Counted from the first letter of the stretch, positions 1 to 12,903 are shown. The stretch is DNA of 64,000 nucleotides from Daucus carota subsp. sativus (GCF_001625215.2 NC_030385.2:31893598-31957597); one strand, 5' to 3'. A program made the numbers and translations. Notes: a model not told the origin generated them from the sequence alone.

Positions 1-2431
1 TTTGTGTGAGAAAATATATTCGCTCTTCTTAGATTGGGGCATTGAGAAAAAGTTTTTTACAATGACTTTGGACAATGCAAGCTCCAATGCTCGTTTTATC
101 AACTTGCTGATTTCTCAATTAAATGTGCGAAATTTGCTTATTTCCAAGGGTAATTATGTGCATGTTCGTTGTTGTGCACATATTTTAAATCTTGTTGTGC
201 AAGATGTTTTAAAAGTCATCCCTGAAGGCATTGATGAGATTAGAGATAGTATTAAATATTTGAAAGCATCCGATGCAAGGAAATTGAAGTTTAGGGAGTG
301 TATGAAAAACATAGGAATTGTTGCCAAAAAAGGTCTAAGACAAGATGTTGCTCGATAGTGCAATTTATTATCGCCAAGCATTTTGTCATATGGCTCTTGT
401 TGACCCGAACTTTGCATCTTTGTGTCCTAGTTTAGATGATTGGTATATAGCTGAGAAAATATGCAAGTTCTTGAGTGTATTTTATGAGATCACACAAATA
501 TTCTCGGGAAGTAGTTATCCTACTTCGAATTTGTATTTTCCGGTGGTGCCTATAGCTCATTTGACTTTAAAGGATAAATTGGAAGATAATGATGAGTTTA
601 TAAGGATTATGGCACTTAAAATGTACGAGAAGTTCAAAAAGTATTGGGCTGATTTCAGCACTATTTTGGCAATTTCTTGCATTCTTGATCCTAGATATAA
701 GCTTAGTAGTGTTGATTTTTTCTACAAAAAGTTCTATGGTGCGAATTCCTTCCAATTTGATAATCCCAAGGAGAAATTGTTCTCGCTTTTTGATGAGTAT
801 GCTTCTACTGCTATAACAAGTGAGCAACCATCATCAAGTAAAAAACAAAGCAGGGCAGATATTTTGTATGCTAATGAAGGCCGAGACGTTTTCAAGGTAA
901 TTCAACTAAATTGCTAAATAAATTTCAGTAGGCTGTAGTCTTGTATTTGGTCTGATTTGATATATATTTTTTGTAATTAAATAGGATCTTGATGAATTTG
1001 AAAATGAGGAGTCTGTTCAGTGTGCTAGAAAAACCCAACTGGAGTTGTACTTGGAAGAGCCAAAAATTGATAGAAAAGTCAATTTAAACATTTTGGATTT
1101 TTGGAAAGGTAACGAGTTTAGGTATCCGGAGTTATCTGCAATGGCTCGTGACATACTGAGTATCCTGATATCTACTGTGGCATCGGAAGCTACTTTTAGT
1201 GCAGGTGGCCGTATACTCGAATAATATCGGAGTTCTTTTTTGCCGGATACAGCAGAAGCAATTGTGTGTACAAGAGATTGGCTATACGGAGAAAAAGGCA
1301 AGTACCATGTCAGTTTGTTACTATATTTTTTTAGTTGAATGTTATCTGACTTGCATAATATCTGTTTTTTATTGTAGCTGTTGCAAAGTTGAAGCTAGAA
1401 GAACTTACTGAAGATATCATGGATGTAGACCTTAACAAAGAAAAGTCAAATAATACTTAATCATGATGTATTCTCAGGTTAGCGTACTATCTGTACAAGC
1501 ATAACTATTTGTGCATTGATTAAGAAAGAAACAAATCTGTCCTGTTTTTACTTTTGTATTGGATCCATTTCATGCACTTCTGAGCAGCCTTAACATAAGC
1601 TAAAATATTAGCCTCAACTTCAGACTTCTTATTATAACATGATGAATAATTTCTGATTTATTATTAACAGTTATAGACTAGATAATCTATTTATTGTGAC
1701 TTGTTTTCAAATTAGGAATTCTATTTACTGTAATAGTGATATTATTTTGCTGCAATTCTAGTCTTCTTTCTTGTATACTAGTTAGAGCAATTTACTAATA
1801 TTTAATTAGATTACTTTATCAGGCATCTTGATTACACTAGTCTGTTGTTGTAGTGTTGATTCACAGAGTACTATATTAATGAATATAATTATGTGTATTG
1901 CTTTAAATGCTCCGAAATTATGTAATTGTCCTTGAATGCAGAATTGCAGAGTATGCTTTATATGTGAATGGAGGTGACTGGTAAGGAGGGGCACTGGTGC
2001 AGTCCAGCTTTCAAGCTAAATTAAATTGCAGACAGCAGATTTCCACTTCCTTGTGACATTCAAGTTGAATTTCCACTTATTTGTATTCAAGTTGTAATTT
2101 TTTTTATGAAATTTAATTATGAATGTTTGAACAATTTCTATATGTGTGTAATGAAATTTAAGCTCCTGTGAAAATATGGCAATTTCTCCTCTGAATTACA
2201 TGATTTATGGCTATTTCCAGTGAATTGTATTAATAGCGGGTCGTGTTGGGTTGGACACGAAACGAAACATTTTGGGTCGTGTCGGGTAACCCGAAATATA
2301 ATCGAGTCGTGTTCGGGTTAGGTACCTGTACCCATTAAATTTTCGGGCCGGGTTCGGGTTGGGTTAAAAATACTACCCGACAATGTTGACCCGACACGAA
2401 CCCGACCCACTACCTGAAATTGCCAGCCCTG
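1..2431 (+). mobile_element. hAT-family DNA transposon, 3' portion
   Basis: The left edge of the window lies inside a hAT element. Positions 2-1460 encode a broken transposase. Positions 2237-2420 are dense in short repeats on both strands (GGGTCG, CCCGAC, GGGTTCGGGT), the arrangement of subterminal transposase-binding sites in plant hATs. The element appears to end at 2431 with TTGCCAGCCCTG, whose complement CAGGGCTGGCAA is a hAT-like terminal inverted repeat. The 5' terminus is outside the window, so the 8-bp target duplication cannot be confirmed; CTGGGTAA (2432-2439) is the candidate right copy. The element lies downstream of MIP exon 11 and probably inside the next MIP intron. Confidence 0.85.
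2..1460 (+). pseudogene. hAT transposase (zinc-finger BED / RICESLEEPER-like), broken
   Basis: Three coding blocks match the C-terminal part of plant hAT transposases. Block 1 (2-896) contains TLDNASSN and the CCAHILNL motif, then the RNase-H-like-fold region with ILDPRYKL. Block 2 (985-1297) is the hAT C-terminal dimerisation domain (YPELSAMARDILSI, then SEATFSAGGR). Block 3 (1378-1460) is an acidic tail ending in TAA. Introns are inferred at 897-984 (GT-AG) and 1298-1377 (GC-AG). Two lesions make it non-functional: a deletion with frameshift near 340-358, where the TRWNSTY-like segment expected after LRQDV is missing, and an in-frame TAA at about 1222-1224 inside the dimerisation domain. 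The N-terminal BED finger and first catalytic part lie off the window. Confidence 0.9.
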
Positions 2432-2940
2432 CTGGGTAATGGTAATAACAAAATAATGAAAGAGATTTTGACAAAGCCCCTGTAAGTTTCTGGCTGTGAA
2501 CTTCAAAAATTGTTGCCAATTATCAAAATCCAAGTAACGATATGACCCACACACAATATAATGAAGGAAATCAAAAACCAAATTTTGTTTACCCCACTCC
2601 CCACAATTCGCAATTGCTTTTTAGATGTACTACAAGAATTAATGAGTTTCCATTCAATATAATAAAAGATTATACTTTATACATGACCCCAAACATAAGT
2701 TGGCCCTTTTTTTTTTGCTTTTTTCCTATCAAAAGACGACTTAAGCTTTTTTTAATGTTGAATCCTCTCATTTAATAATTAGAGCTACTTATTGTTTACA
2801 CTGCAACAAAGTCTTACAGATAATAAACAAGGTATTAAAATTGGAGATTTCCATTCAAAGAACAAGATAACTTCTACTGTGTTCGGTAAGAGAAACACAT
2901 TACAATATACTTTTAACAAAAATTAATTAGTCATCCATAC

Positions 2941-3163
2941 CTCATCTGGATGATATAGAGACATTTTCAGCACATCTGGATGCCATGTCTCACCAGGTGC
3001 TACAGGGATACTACGAAATGTCATACCAAATAAAGACTCGGCTAACACTTTCAGGCCCTCAATACATTGTGACAAAGGGAAATATGACGATACAACCTGC
3101 ATCCCAAAAGTGTGACAAAGGGAAGTATGACGATACAACCTACATCCCAAAAGGAGCAAAATA

Positions 3164-3202
<39 letters not shown>

Positions 3203-3503
3203 CATATTCAAGAGAGAACCATTAGAGAGAGAACCATAGAACCCTTACCTTATTAGGTAGGGTTCTGCAGCCGAACTTAAGTATTAGTTAGAGTTCTGCA
3301 GCAGAACTTCACATGCAAAAAAATGACAATATCTATATATTATATTTTAAAATTATTTTTGAACACATACAACGATGAAAAAACATGAAAAAAAACATGT
3401 ATTTAGATTTAGATCCTAAAAATCTATTTAAAATTTAGGGTTCTGCAGCAGAACCTTAGTGGTTCTATGGTTCTATTTTAAGGACTGGTTCTCTCTTGAG
3501 CGC

Positions 3504-3548
<45 letters not shown>

Positions 3549-4721
3549 TTTCCCTCCCCAAAAGATGAATTAAAAAATTGAAATATCATGTGAACACGTG
3601 AGAAGAAGAAAACTAACAGAGAAGTCCAACTCGGAAGCAGAAGATTTCATCAATCCTGTCAAATAGGTCTCATCCCACGGCTCTAGATCTCCACAATCTT
3701 GACCGAATTTTTCTTTTTTAAAATTCCAGATAGCCTCGAACTCCTGAAAAATTTTCAGGTACACTTTAGTCTCAAGAGATGTAAAAAGGTTTCAAGGCAG
3801 ATATATAGAGAGAGCGAGGTTTTGCATTAAAGTAGTTCAGAAAATAATACCTCATCGGCCATGGGCCTCACCATTTCGCTCATCTCAAGAAGAAAATTAA
3901 AAACAGCATTAGGGCTCGAAGACAAATTCAACTGCATACAATATTCCGCATACGATTTATAGCCGACAATCTGCAAAATTCCATTACCTGAAATCATGAC
4001 TTATCTGACATTTCTGCATAGTGCATAGACACGCAACTGAAAAGACTAGTATTATGCTAGGAAGCATAAGTGCGGGTGCGGGTGCGAGAATACTTGAATT
4101 CGGGAAATTAAAGAATATGGGGATATTCATGCTCGTGCAGGGGGATTCAGCAAATATTAAAATATTAAAAATATTATATATATAATATAATATAATATAA
4201 TATATATATATATATGGGTCATGTTCCAGAGAGAACCATTAGAGAAAGAACCATAGAACCCTTACCTTATTAGGTAAGGGTTCTGCAGCAGAACTTAAGT
4301 ATTAGTTGGGCTTCTGCAGTAGAACTTCACAAAAAAAATGTCAATATCTATGGATTATATTTTTAAACGGTCTTTCTAATGTGTGCCCAAGGGCACACAA
4401 TAAGCACCAACTTTCATGAAAATGGCTTGTTTTGATTGGTGGAATTGATGTGAATGCAGGGGGACCATTTACATTTATTATCCATCCACCAATCAAAAGC
4501 TAGTATTCTCATGGATGTTAGTGACTATTGTGTGCCCTTGGGCACACCATAGAAAATTCGATTTTTAAATTATTTTTGAACAAACAAAACGATGAAAAAA
4601 CATGAAAAAAACATGCATTTAAATTTAGATCCTAAAAATCTATTTAAAATTTAGGGTTCTGCAGCAGGACTCTAGTGGTTCTATGGTTCTATTTTAAGGA
4701 GTGGTTCTCTCTTGAGCGCTA

Positions 4722-4770
<49 letters not shown>

Positions 4771-7700
4771 CTGCTTAACAAAATGGAGAAGTAATACTCA
4801 AATTAAACGAAATAGTCAAATACATAAGTTCACCAAACTTAAGTCTTCAAAAGTAAAAGACATAATTTGTACACTAGTTCATGCAAAATCACTTAATAAT
4901 ACCTAAATATATAAACTAACTGACAATTAATTCTGAAAATTCAAACTAAAATAATAAGTCAACAAAAATCACCCTCCCGAGATGCATATATACATACACT
5001 AATACACGACACACACATCGGAGCAGAGATGGTGGTCGGAGCTGAGACCTTCTCCCTCGATATGTATGTGTATTCCAATTAGGGCTCAAAACTGAAATTA
5101 GGGATACAACTCCTGGCTTTTCTAGTTTGACTGGAAAATGAACAAAAATGCCCACCTCGTATCCTCATCCCGTATCCCCCATGAATCCAGTGAGCGGTGC
5201 AGTCCATAACTGTTGCACCCAAGCTTCCCAGGTATTATACATCTAGAATTGTGCTTGCGTTCAATGTCGTTACAATTAATACCTTCTCACAGAAGAAGGA
5301 TACGCAACTAATCTATCATTAACCTAATTAGCAGACAAGGTTTCAATTTCTTTTCCATAAAATATAATGCATAATTCCAAACAGCAGCCTGATTTTATGT
5401 CCATATAGTTGCACTTCCACGCAATATCTTAATAGTTCCTCCGAGTAAGGACAGGCAACTAAGTAACTAACGATTCCGTTAACTTAATCACTTGAGATGT
5501 TTTTCTTTTGAAGTTTTCAAATATCCATAAATTTCAATTTATATTTCTAAACAGCAGCCTTGATTACAATCTAACACATACAGGATTTCTTAAAAAGGAC
5601 ATAACCTGATACTTGGAAATTGGAATGGTCTTTATTTGAAATAATCTATGTTTTAAATGTATTCTATACCAGTAACAAAGGTGTCTCTGCACAGGAAAAT
5701 AGAGAAACCAGATTCCACAGAGCGCCCAAGCAATAATATAAATACACTATGCTTGATTGCTAGGCCTGAGAACCGTAAAGGCAAAAAATGTTTCTAAACA
5801 AAATGAATTATTCTATCAATACTAAAAATCAGTATATGTATGTAACCATTAAAAAAAATATTGTTACGAGTATTCATCTGACTTCATAATATATTATGTG
5901 TTACTCACCTGAGCAAGCTCATGGCGGGCAGCTATGAGCTTATCGAGAACAGCAAGGTTTGCATGTGGGACAGAATTTCCTCGGGCGTATGCAATCTTCC
6001 TAACCTGGGAAAGAACAGATAAAACAAAGAAAAAATGTTGATAACAAGGAAAACAATGAATCGTACTGAAATCATCACCACCAGATTGCCTATTTCCGAA
6101 ATTAGGTGTTATTCAGTAAGTTAGCAATTTAAAAGGGGGATTTTTATTTTTTTTTATTTTTTGAGGGGGGGGGGCTCACAATTTAGACAAAAAAAGGATA
6201 AGGAAGAATGAGGTCTCAAGACATTTGACAAGTAAAACCACTAGTTATGTCAGACAAAAAGCAACTAATGAGAACCTTATCATCAGGTACATGTTGCAGA
6301 ATTGAGTGCAGAGTATTCTGCTCAGTAACTATCCGAAATTCCTTCTCCTTGTGTCTACTGGTGGACCCCAATGATTTGTATCTTTTGATTGGTTTCACTA
6401 GATGGTGCAGATGTTTTGGTATAACTGACGCTGGAACGTCCACATGACCTGGATCATTGTCTATATTTTCACTAAACCTGGACAGCCACAAACTGAATAT
6501 AAGCATGCAAATCACACAACTGCACATATGCTATCGTCTCTGCAAAAGGAATATAAATGAAACACATTTGTATGTAAATGACTAAACTTCAACTAAATAG
6601 GACATAGATTCAGTCAAAATGACTAAAACTTCTGCGACTTTATATTTACTAATGACATAAGCATTCACTAATGAAGAGTCCAATTAATAAAAAAGAGGAA
6701 AAGTGATTATTTGTTTTAAGTATAAATCTTTCACAATCAATCAATGTAGTGAAACAGTAAAGGTTATCACTTACTCCATACAGAGTTGAGCAATATCCCC
6801 ATTTAGCTTGTTAACTCTATCCAATTTGTCTGGAAGCAAATAAGTAAACATTAGTCCAAAAGATAAAATTCATAACATGCAAATACTAGAACGACTGCAA
6901 GTAAAAATAATTACCACTACATAGATGAACTCCACCCTTCTCAAAGTCAAACCGCAGGTGATAGGCAGCCCTCTTATCTTCCTCAGTAGGCAGAGATTTA
7001 TCTTGCTCAGCTTTTGCCACAGCATTGTATAGGTTCCGGTTCGTGTTTAGTAACTGCAGGATAGAGGCCAGAAAAAAATGATGCTACACGCCTGCTGACC
7101 ATTCATAACTGTACAACCATGATTGTAAATAGATAATTTTAAGTTAAAATAGCAGATTAGGCATGAGCTGTCTAGGGTATTTTCAGTAAAACCAATAGTA
7201 CATTACGAAGTGTTGTTGACAAGCAAAATAATCATTTATTAATTGGGATTATTACATTATAAAAATTGGTATAGGCAAATATTGAAAGATGAAAATAAAA
7301 ACTGGCATCATCCATCATAGACAAGACCAAAAACAGCTCATACTATAAACATATAGAATAACCTTATTCTTTAACCTAGAATTATTGAAATGCCAAACCT
7401 ATCTTTAGTCACCTCACATGTAGATATTCGTTCATTCTCATTGATGCCTTTGTTGCCTCTTGAACAAATTCCCTGTAAGAAAATAAATGTCGAAAAAATA
7501 CTCACGATACAGTAAACTTCACAAAAATTACATGACAAACACAAAGGAGGCACTTAACAACTATGAGTAACCTGTCCGGATGAGTTTGCCTGCAGAGTGT
7601 TGTAGAATCAAGAACCGTACAGACCTAGAAGCACAAAGATACAATCAACCATTACATATAAACACTCGAATATACCTATATTATACTATAAAAAAACCAA

Positions 7701-9210
7701 ACTGAAGAGCTGTTGTAGTAGGTCAGTGTCTTCGGTTTTTGGCTAACTTTGCTTGACATGATATTTCCATAAACAAATGATATAATAGAAGATGGGAGTT
7801 TAAAAGAAAAATATGTGATATTATCTATTATCATAACTGGGTTAAACAATATAGTTGGGTAAAAATATAAAGGATCTCTAACACAGTATATTAAACAGTT
7901 CATAAGAACTGCAAGTAAGTTAAGTAGTTAACATAAATAGTTAAGTTTAAAAATTCTAAATATTACGCAACAAATCGGTAAGGCACAATATATAGCTAGT
8001 TTAGATGAAGAGGTTTAGAAAATTAATTTATAGATAAAATATAATTACACCACAATTGTACTATCTAACAATTTTTTATATACTCCCTCCATCCCATATT
8101 AGACGAGCTAGTTGAATTTGGGCACAAATGTTTAGGTGCATTGACCACATAGTTACGTAAATTATTTTTGAAAAATTTTGCTATATATAAAAGTTAAAGT
8201 ATCAAAAATTTTATTTACAAAAAGAAAATTTAAAAAAAAAAAATTACGAAACTATATAATCAATGCACCTAAACATGTGTGCCCAAAGTCATTTAGTTCA
8301 TCTAATTTGGGATGGAGAGATTACTTAGTAGTATACAGGCCCATAAAGCATAACCTCGTGACGTTTGTACTAAAACAAAATTATACATGATACACAAAAT
8401 AAAGAAAAATTTAAGATATGATCTAAGCATAAAAATTAGAGTTCATACAGGTTGGTTCACATATTCATACGTAAAAAGGTTCGCCATGTTCATACATAAT
8501 ATTACAAAAATTCGCTAATTACAGAAATCAATGATGAAACTTGCGGATTTTGTTAGCCAAAAATTTTGTAAGTCAACAGATGTCTGTACATATAACAATG
8601 TGGTAATACATAGAGCGTGCAGTTTGAAAACTTGAAACCTACTGTATCCGATATCTCGTCCATCGCCTGCAAAATTTCTTTCGAAGATGGCATTCCAGCT
8701 ATGTAATCAACAAGTTCCCCTGACCTAACATTAAAAATTACAATCCAAACTTACAAAGTTAAAAGAGAAAGTTCCACATCAGCATTGGCCAGGACGTGCT
8801 GTTTACTATCCATAATTCTGAGTTTTTAATTGTCTATCGAGATTAGTTCTAAGAAATTCACTACTAAGCATTTATTTTCGAGTACTGACTCTGACCGTCA
8901 CCCCGACTAAAACGCTGGATATAATTGGTTTACTTGCTTGTGGAAAACATAATGTTATCAACAAATTTTAACAAAATCATTATCATGGTGTAATTAACAA
9001 CTTTTAAAATCAGACAATTACACTGGTACAATTAGGTTTATTTGTTTACCTTTCGATAGCATCGTCGACGAAACGTTGAAAGCCTTGAGGAGACTTCAAT
9101 TGATGAAAACCATAGAGTCCGGTGGCGTTAGAACCGGCAGTCCAGAGGTGACGAGTTCCGGTGAGGTTTGATCGGAGATTCAAAACGGCTCGGCGGACTA
9201 GGCATGACAT
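2941..9210 (-). CDS. MIP: Mitochondrial intermediate peptidase, N-terminal half (exons 1-11)
   Basis: This gene resembles plant mitochondrial intermediate peptidase (octapeptidyl aminopeptidase, M3 family, At5g51540-like). The enzyme removes an octapeptide from imported matrix proteins after the main processing peptidase has cut. Coding exons read on the minus strand: 9210-9050, 8724-8643, 7624-7572, 7472-7418, 7053-6915, 6829-6775, 6477-6276, 6004-5909, 3970-3851, 3743-3618, 3096-2941. All junctions are GT-AG and keep frame, giving about 415 residues. Landmarks are ATGLYGFHQLKSPQGFQRF near the start, then MPSSKEILQAMDEISDTV, DDK/VRKIAYARGNSVPHAN, LEPWDETY and WHPDVLKMSLYHPDE. The start at 9210 gives a basic, acid-poor presequence (MSCLVRRAVLNLRSN). 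The HEXXH zinc site is not in the window; the gene must continue past position 1 or be truncated. Intron 8 (about 1.9 kb) is full of repeats. Confidence 0.88.
3068..3153. repeat. 43-bp tandem duplication over the exon 11 acceptor of MIP
   Basis: Two copies of a 43-bp unit (3068-3110 and 3111-3153) differ by a few bases. Each carries the 3' splice acceptor and the first codons of MIP exon 11. Only the downstream acceptor (exon start 3096) keeps frame; use of the upstream copy would add 43 nt and shift it. Confidence 0.85.
3199..3506. mobile_element. MITE-like element inside a (TA)n tract, copy 1
   Basis: The element lies between MIP exons 10 and 11, with (TA)n tracts on both sides (about 3162-3198 and 3507-3542). 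Its ends are inverted: it begins GGGTCATATTCAAGAGAGAA and the complement of its right end reads GTCGCGCTCAAGAGAGAACC. The interior carries several copies of GGTTCTGCAGCAGAAC. It is closely related to 4216-4723. Confidence 0.75.
4216..4723. mobile_element. MITE-like element inside a (TA)n tract, copy 2, with nested MITE
   Basis: Same family, orientation and (TA)n setting as 3199-3506, in intron 8 of MIP. The extra length comes from a nested 193-bp MITE at 4368-4560. Ends: GGGTCATGTTCCAGAGAGAA on the left, and a right end whose complement reads GGTAGCGCTCAAGAGAGAAC. Confidence 0.75.
4368..4560. mobile_element. Mutator-type MITE with 9-bp target duplication
   Basis: A 193-bp element flanked by the direct repeat ATTTTTAAA (4359-4367 and 4561-4569). 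The terminal inverted repeats contain a palindromic core, GTGTGCCCAAGGGCACAC. The related element at 3199-3506 lacks the insertion and shows the empty site. A 9-bp duplication is typical of MULEs. A second family member is at 37105-37285. Confidence 0.85.
8083..8321. mobile_element. Stowaway-type MITE
   Basis: Begins CTCCCTCCATCCCATATTAG after a TA and ends with a complementary end before TA (8322-8323). The inverted repeats run for about 65 bp with minor mismatches. It lies in MIP intron 2. Confidence 0.85.
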
Positions 9211-10430
9211 TGGCTTCCGTGCGCGTACTGATAATCAAAGAGAGGTTGCTTCCGACAAAAAATGCGCCGTTGCTCTTAGCTAGGTTTTATGGGAAGGCCA
9301 GAATGGTAACGATCAAGGGAGTGTCAGCTGTAAGAAAAACAAAAATGGTGAATGTAATTTTAAATAATCTAGAAAAACATGCTTGCAATTTAAAATAAAT
9401 TAATTTTTAATTTTAGCGTCAAAATCATATCATTCAATTCATTATTATTTTAATTTACATCAAAATAATTTATTTATGATGTGAAAAGAATAGATTTATT
9501 TTGTTAATAAAAATAAGCGTATTGTCAAAATGATGAAAAATTATCAAATTTAACGTAAAAATTATATCAAAATATAATTTTAACACCATATTTAGATCAT
9601 ACTATCCATTTGATGTGTTTCTTTGAGGATAATTTTACTTTTTATAAAATATATAATGTCAGAGTGTTGAACTGACAAAATATAATTTTAACACCATATT
9701 TGGATCATACTATCCATTTGATGTGTTTCTTTGAGGATAATTTTACTTTTTATAAAATATATAATGTCAGAGTGTTGAACTGACACACATATTTAGGTAA
9801 TTACTTAAATACAAAAAATATATATAAGTACGGTATATTCTAGAGTTTAGCAAAGATTACTGTTTTGAATTCTAGAATTTGACCCAACTTCGAGCTCGAA
9901 TTCGTTTATATTTATTATAAAATATTATTAAAATTCATCTTTATTATATATATTAAAAATCAATTATATATTTTGTTAAATTTCTATTATTTTTTATTAT
10001 TTGCCGATCTTACTTAAATCAGGATTGATTAACAGCAAGTAGATTTGACTCCACTCGTTTATTATACGAGTCAGGTCTGTTAGAATATTCTAACTCGCTA
10101 AGTTAAATGATCGGTTCGACCTAACTCATTTAAATATAAGATTGAATTCGTATAACAAATATCATTTTCGTTTTGTTCTACCTGATCGAATATGTTTCAA
10201 ACTAAAATAAATTTTGATCTCCAGAATTATGAACATTAATGCGAATTTCGAGAAGCCATGTATTTAATAAAAAAAATTATATTCATTTACATCAACAAGA
10301 CAGCAATATCCCTCTGAAGTACCATTTAATCTGTATCGATGTGCTCTATCCTGAAGAAACTAAAAAATTCAGCCATCCAGAGCTCAACAGAAAAATAAGG
10401 TATATAAACCGACTTCTGGAATAAAATATG
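9211..10430. other. MIP upstream region; no gene seen
   Basis: This is the spacer between the MIP start and the 3' end of the Ycf20-like gene. The first ~120 bp (9211-9333) are shared with 15181-15303 and probably hold the MIP 5' leader and promoter. The rest is AT-rich, with one 108-bp tandem duplication and no supported coding sequence. Confidence 0.6.
9568..9783. repeat. 108-bp tandem duplication
   Basis: Two adjacent copies (9568-9675, 9676-9783) are nearly identical, differing mainly at TTTAG versus TTTGG. The sequence is non-coding and AT-rich, and lies upstream of the MIP start. Confidence 0.9.
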
Positions 10431-10905
10431 TCATAAAAACATACGAAACACATCTATATCAAAATTGATAGGAGCAACAGGTAAGACAAAAATGTCATCT
10501 ATTTTATACTTAAATGCATCCAAGAAAAGACCCATAGTAACCCCTGCCTTCCAAAAATTAAACATGGAAACAAAATTCTTAATCTTTCTAAGTAAAGGAA
10601 AAGAATTGTTATACATAAGAGCCCCAATTCCCTCAACCACAATCACTGCTAGACCGGCAGCTAAAACATCCCAATCACCCGTTTGTCCGATGACAGTTGC
10701 AAAACCTGTTGCGCAATAAAATCCTACCAAGAATAACAGCAACTTCATTGGAAATTCATTCTTAATTTCTTCAAATCTTGCAAACAACTTTATTTGAAAA
10801 TCTTTAATGATCTTTACAAGCCGAGATGGACCACTGCTGCTATTTCCAGGAGAAGAGTTGAATCTGCTACTGTCCATACTGCTATTAACTGACCACGTTG
10901 TTTTC
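10431..10905 (-). CDS. Ycf20-like thylakoid protein (NPQ6/NPQ7-like), main exon
   Basis: The exon encodes a Ycf20 domain: the stretch KLLLFLVGFYCATGFATVIG, then QTGDWDVLAAGLAV, VEGIGALMY and FWKAGVTMGLFLDAFK. Ycf20-like proteins are small, mostly plastid-targeted membrane proteins; Arabidopsis NPQ6 and NPQ7 mutants are altered in non-photochemical quenching. Three hydrophobic segments are visible. The exon opens after a good acceptor (TTTGTTAG at 10906-10913, read in reverse). The first internal Met is at 10877 and gives a 148-residue product starting MDSSRFNSSPGNSSS. Codons upstream of that Met are open, so a 5' exon with the plastid transit peptide is probably missing; I could not identify it in 10.9-12.9 kb. 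The stop is at 10431-10433. Confidence 0.8.
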
Positions 10906-12903
10906 CTAACAAATATACAAGAGTAATGTATCAATTTTAATAAAAATGTTTGATGTACATATTCATTATATAAAAGTGAACTATATTTATCAATTAACAT
11001 GTCAGATTTTCAGATTTATTGTTACGTATTTCATCCATAGGTATGCACTTAAGTTTATAGGACGAGTTAGCTAGGAGTATTACATTGCTGAAAAAGTATA
11101 GTGAGGATTATCTTCTCAAAGGGGAAAAAAATTAATAATCCCTAAAAGTGAAAATAACCAAAGAAACTACTTGGAGAAATTGCGCAATTAGATGATTACT
11201 TCGGTAGATTATCACGTAGTTCTCAAGTCTACGAAGGTTGCAACACAAAACATATAGAAAAAATGTATGTATTCGGTCAAAAATGTTAAGTATAGGTCAT
11301 GTTACCTCGTATCAATACTTGAGCAAATAAAAAGATATGCATACTATATATTCCACGAACAAGAATAATGCATTTCGAAATACATATTCTGTATTGATTC
11401 ATTCAAAAGCATAACAACTTCCAAGACTTGCTTTGATACGTGGACGGGAAAAGACTGAACTAGACACATATACATAACTTCGTTACTAAGATGATCCACT
11501 ACCATGAGAATGAAATTTTAAACGAAAAAGTGACACGCAAAAAGTTGAGCTAAAAACTACAAAGAAGAGGAACAGAACATTGCAGATAGTTTGATGATGT
11601 TGTTGATGCTAAATGTACCATGTCAACCTTTTAACATCATCATAAAAACATACAACATATCGAAATTCAGTGTCACATGCAAGCAAGTATAACAACTTCC
11701 ATGTATGAGTTCTTAAGTTACAAAGAATGTAGCATAAAATAATGCTACAATAGTGTCTTAGTGGTTCCCTTAAACACCAACACAAAGAACTTTTGACCGT
11801 TTCTTATTTTTGAGGAACCGTGGTCCATCCCTCATTTCATATATATCAACATAATAATCATTTCCCAGCTTTTCTACACTTCTTTTCTCTCTCCAATAAA
11901 TTTATGATTACAATAATAATAACAACAATAATAGTAATAGTAATAAATAATTAGCAGTAGACAGTAGTAATAACAATAAACAAAGTATAAGGATTATTGT
12001 TGGAGTTGATATACAAAATATTTTCCTATATCACTACTGTTCCTTTTTCAATACCAAAATTTATAAGGAAGCTACTAGGACACTATTACTTGCTCCACGA
12101 ATCACTTACGATGTGTTCACGAGTTTAAAAAAGAAAAGAATGGAAAATTGGTTATTTTCTTTTTTCTCCTATCTTCTCATAAGTGGGAGAAATTTTGTTG
12201 GACAAATATACAAGAGATTTCTTTTCCTTTCTTTCTCAGTATACCACCGAACACGCAAGAGAAACTGAATATCTCTCTTTCTTTTTCTTTTCTATTATAA
12301 CAAGAACTCTGGAACACAGCGTTAGTTAAACTAAATCCGGTGAGAATGAAATGAAATTTGTATATGGATAAATGTTTATAATTTCCATACCTTCCTCCTA
12401 ACCAGTCATGAAATATTAAACTAGAGGTCAATATTACCAACTCAGCCATGAATGATCATATTCATTTCTACTTCCTATGCAGTCATTCACAGTCCCTTGT
12501 TACAGAAACTCGCACTCTCCTAATTCATCAACTACCCCTCTTACATCCTTCTATTTAGCATTTAGCTTTGTTTATAATTTCATAACTACCTCATTCCATT
12601 CTTTCTAACAAAACAGAGCATAATATATTAAAACGGCAATAACAACATACACACTATAAAATAGGCACACGATTCAAGAAAATATTTAGCATTGCTTTCC
12701 ATCACTTCTAGGCCTTCAATCAAACTTGCAACAAATTAAACTCTCATGATCTACTTTTCAGGCAATATCTATAGATCATACACATAATTCATACATTTCT
12801 CCTGTAGCCGTTGAAGACGAACATAGGCTAATCACGAGTTAACTAAACGTAAAGAAGAAATGCAAATAAATGTTACATTATATAATTTAAAAAAATATAG
12901 TTA
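10906..12903. other. Upstream region of the Ycf20-like gene; no exon identified
   Basis: AT-rich sequence with no convincing coding block on either strand. It should contain the missing 5' exon, first intron and promoter of the Ycf20-like gene. An open frame at 12177-12449 (minus) resembles no known transit peptide and is not called. Confidence 0.4.

Noticed and set aside
2318-2581. Minus-strand open frame considered as the next MIP exon
   Set aside because: The translation (SYRYLDFDNWQQFLKF) does not match the expected continuation after YHPDE, and it runs into the hAT terminus.
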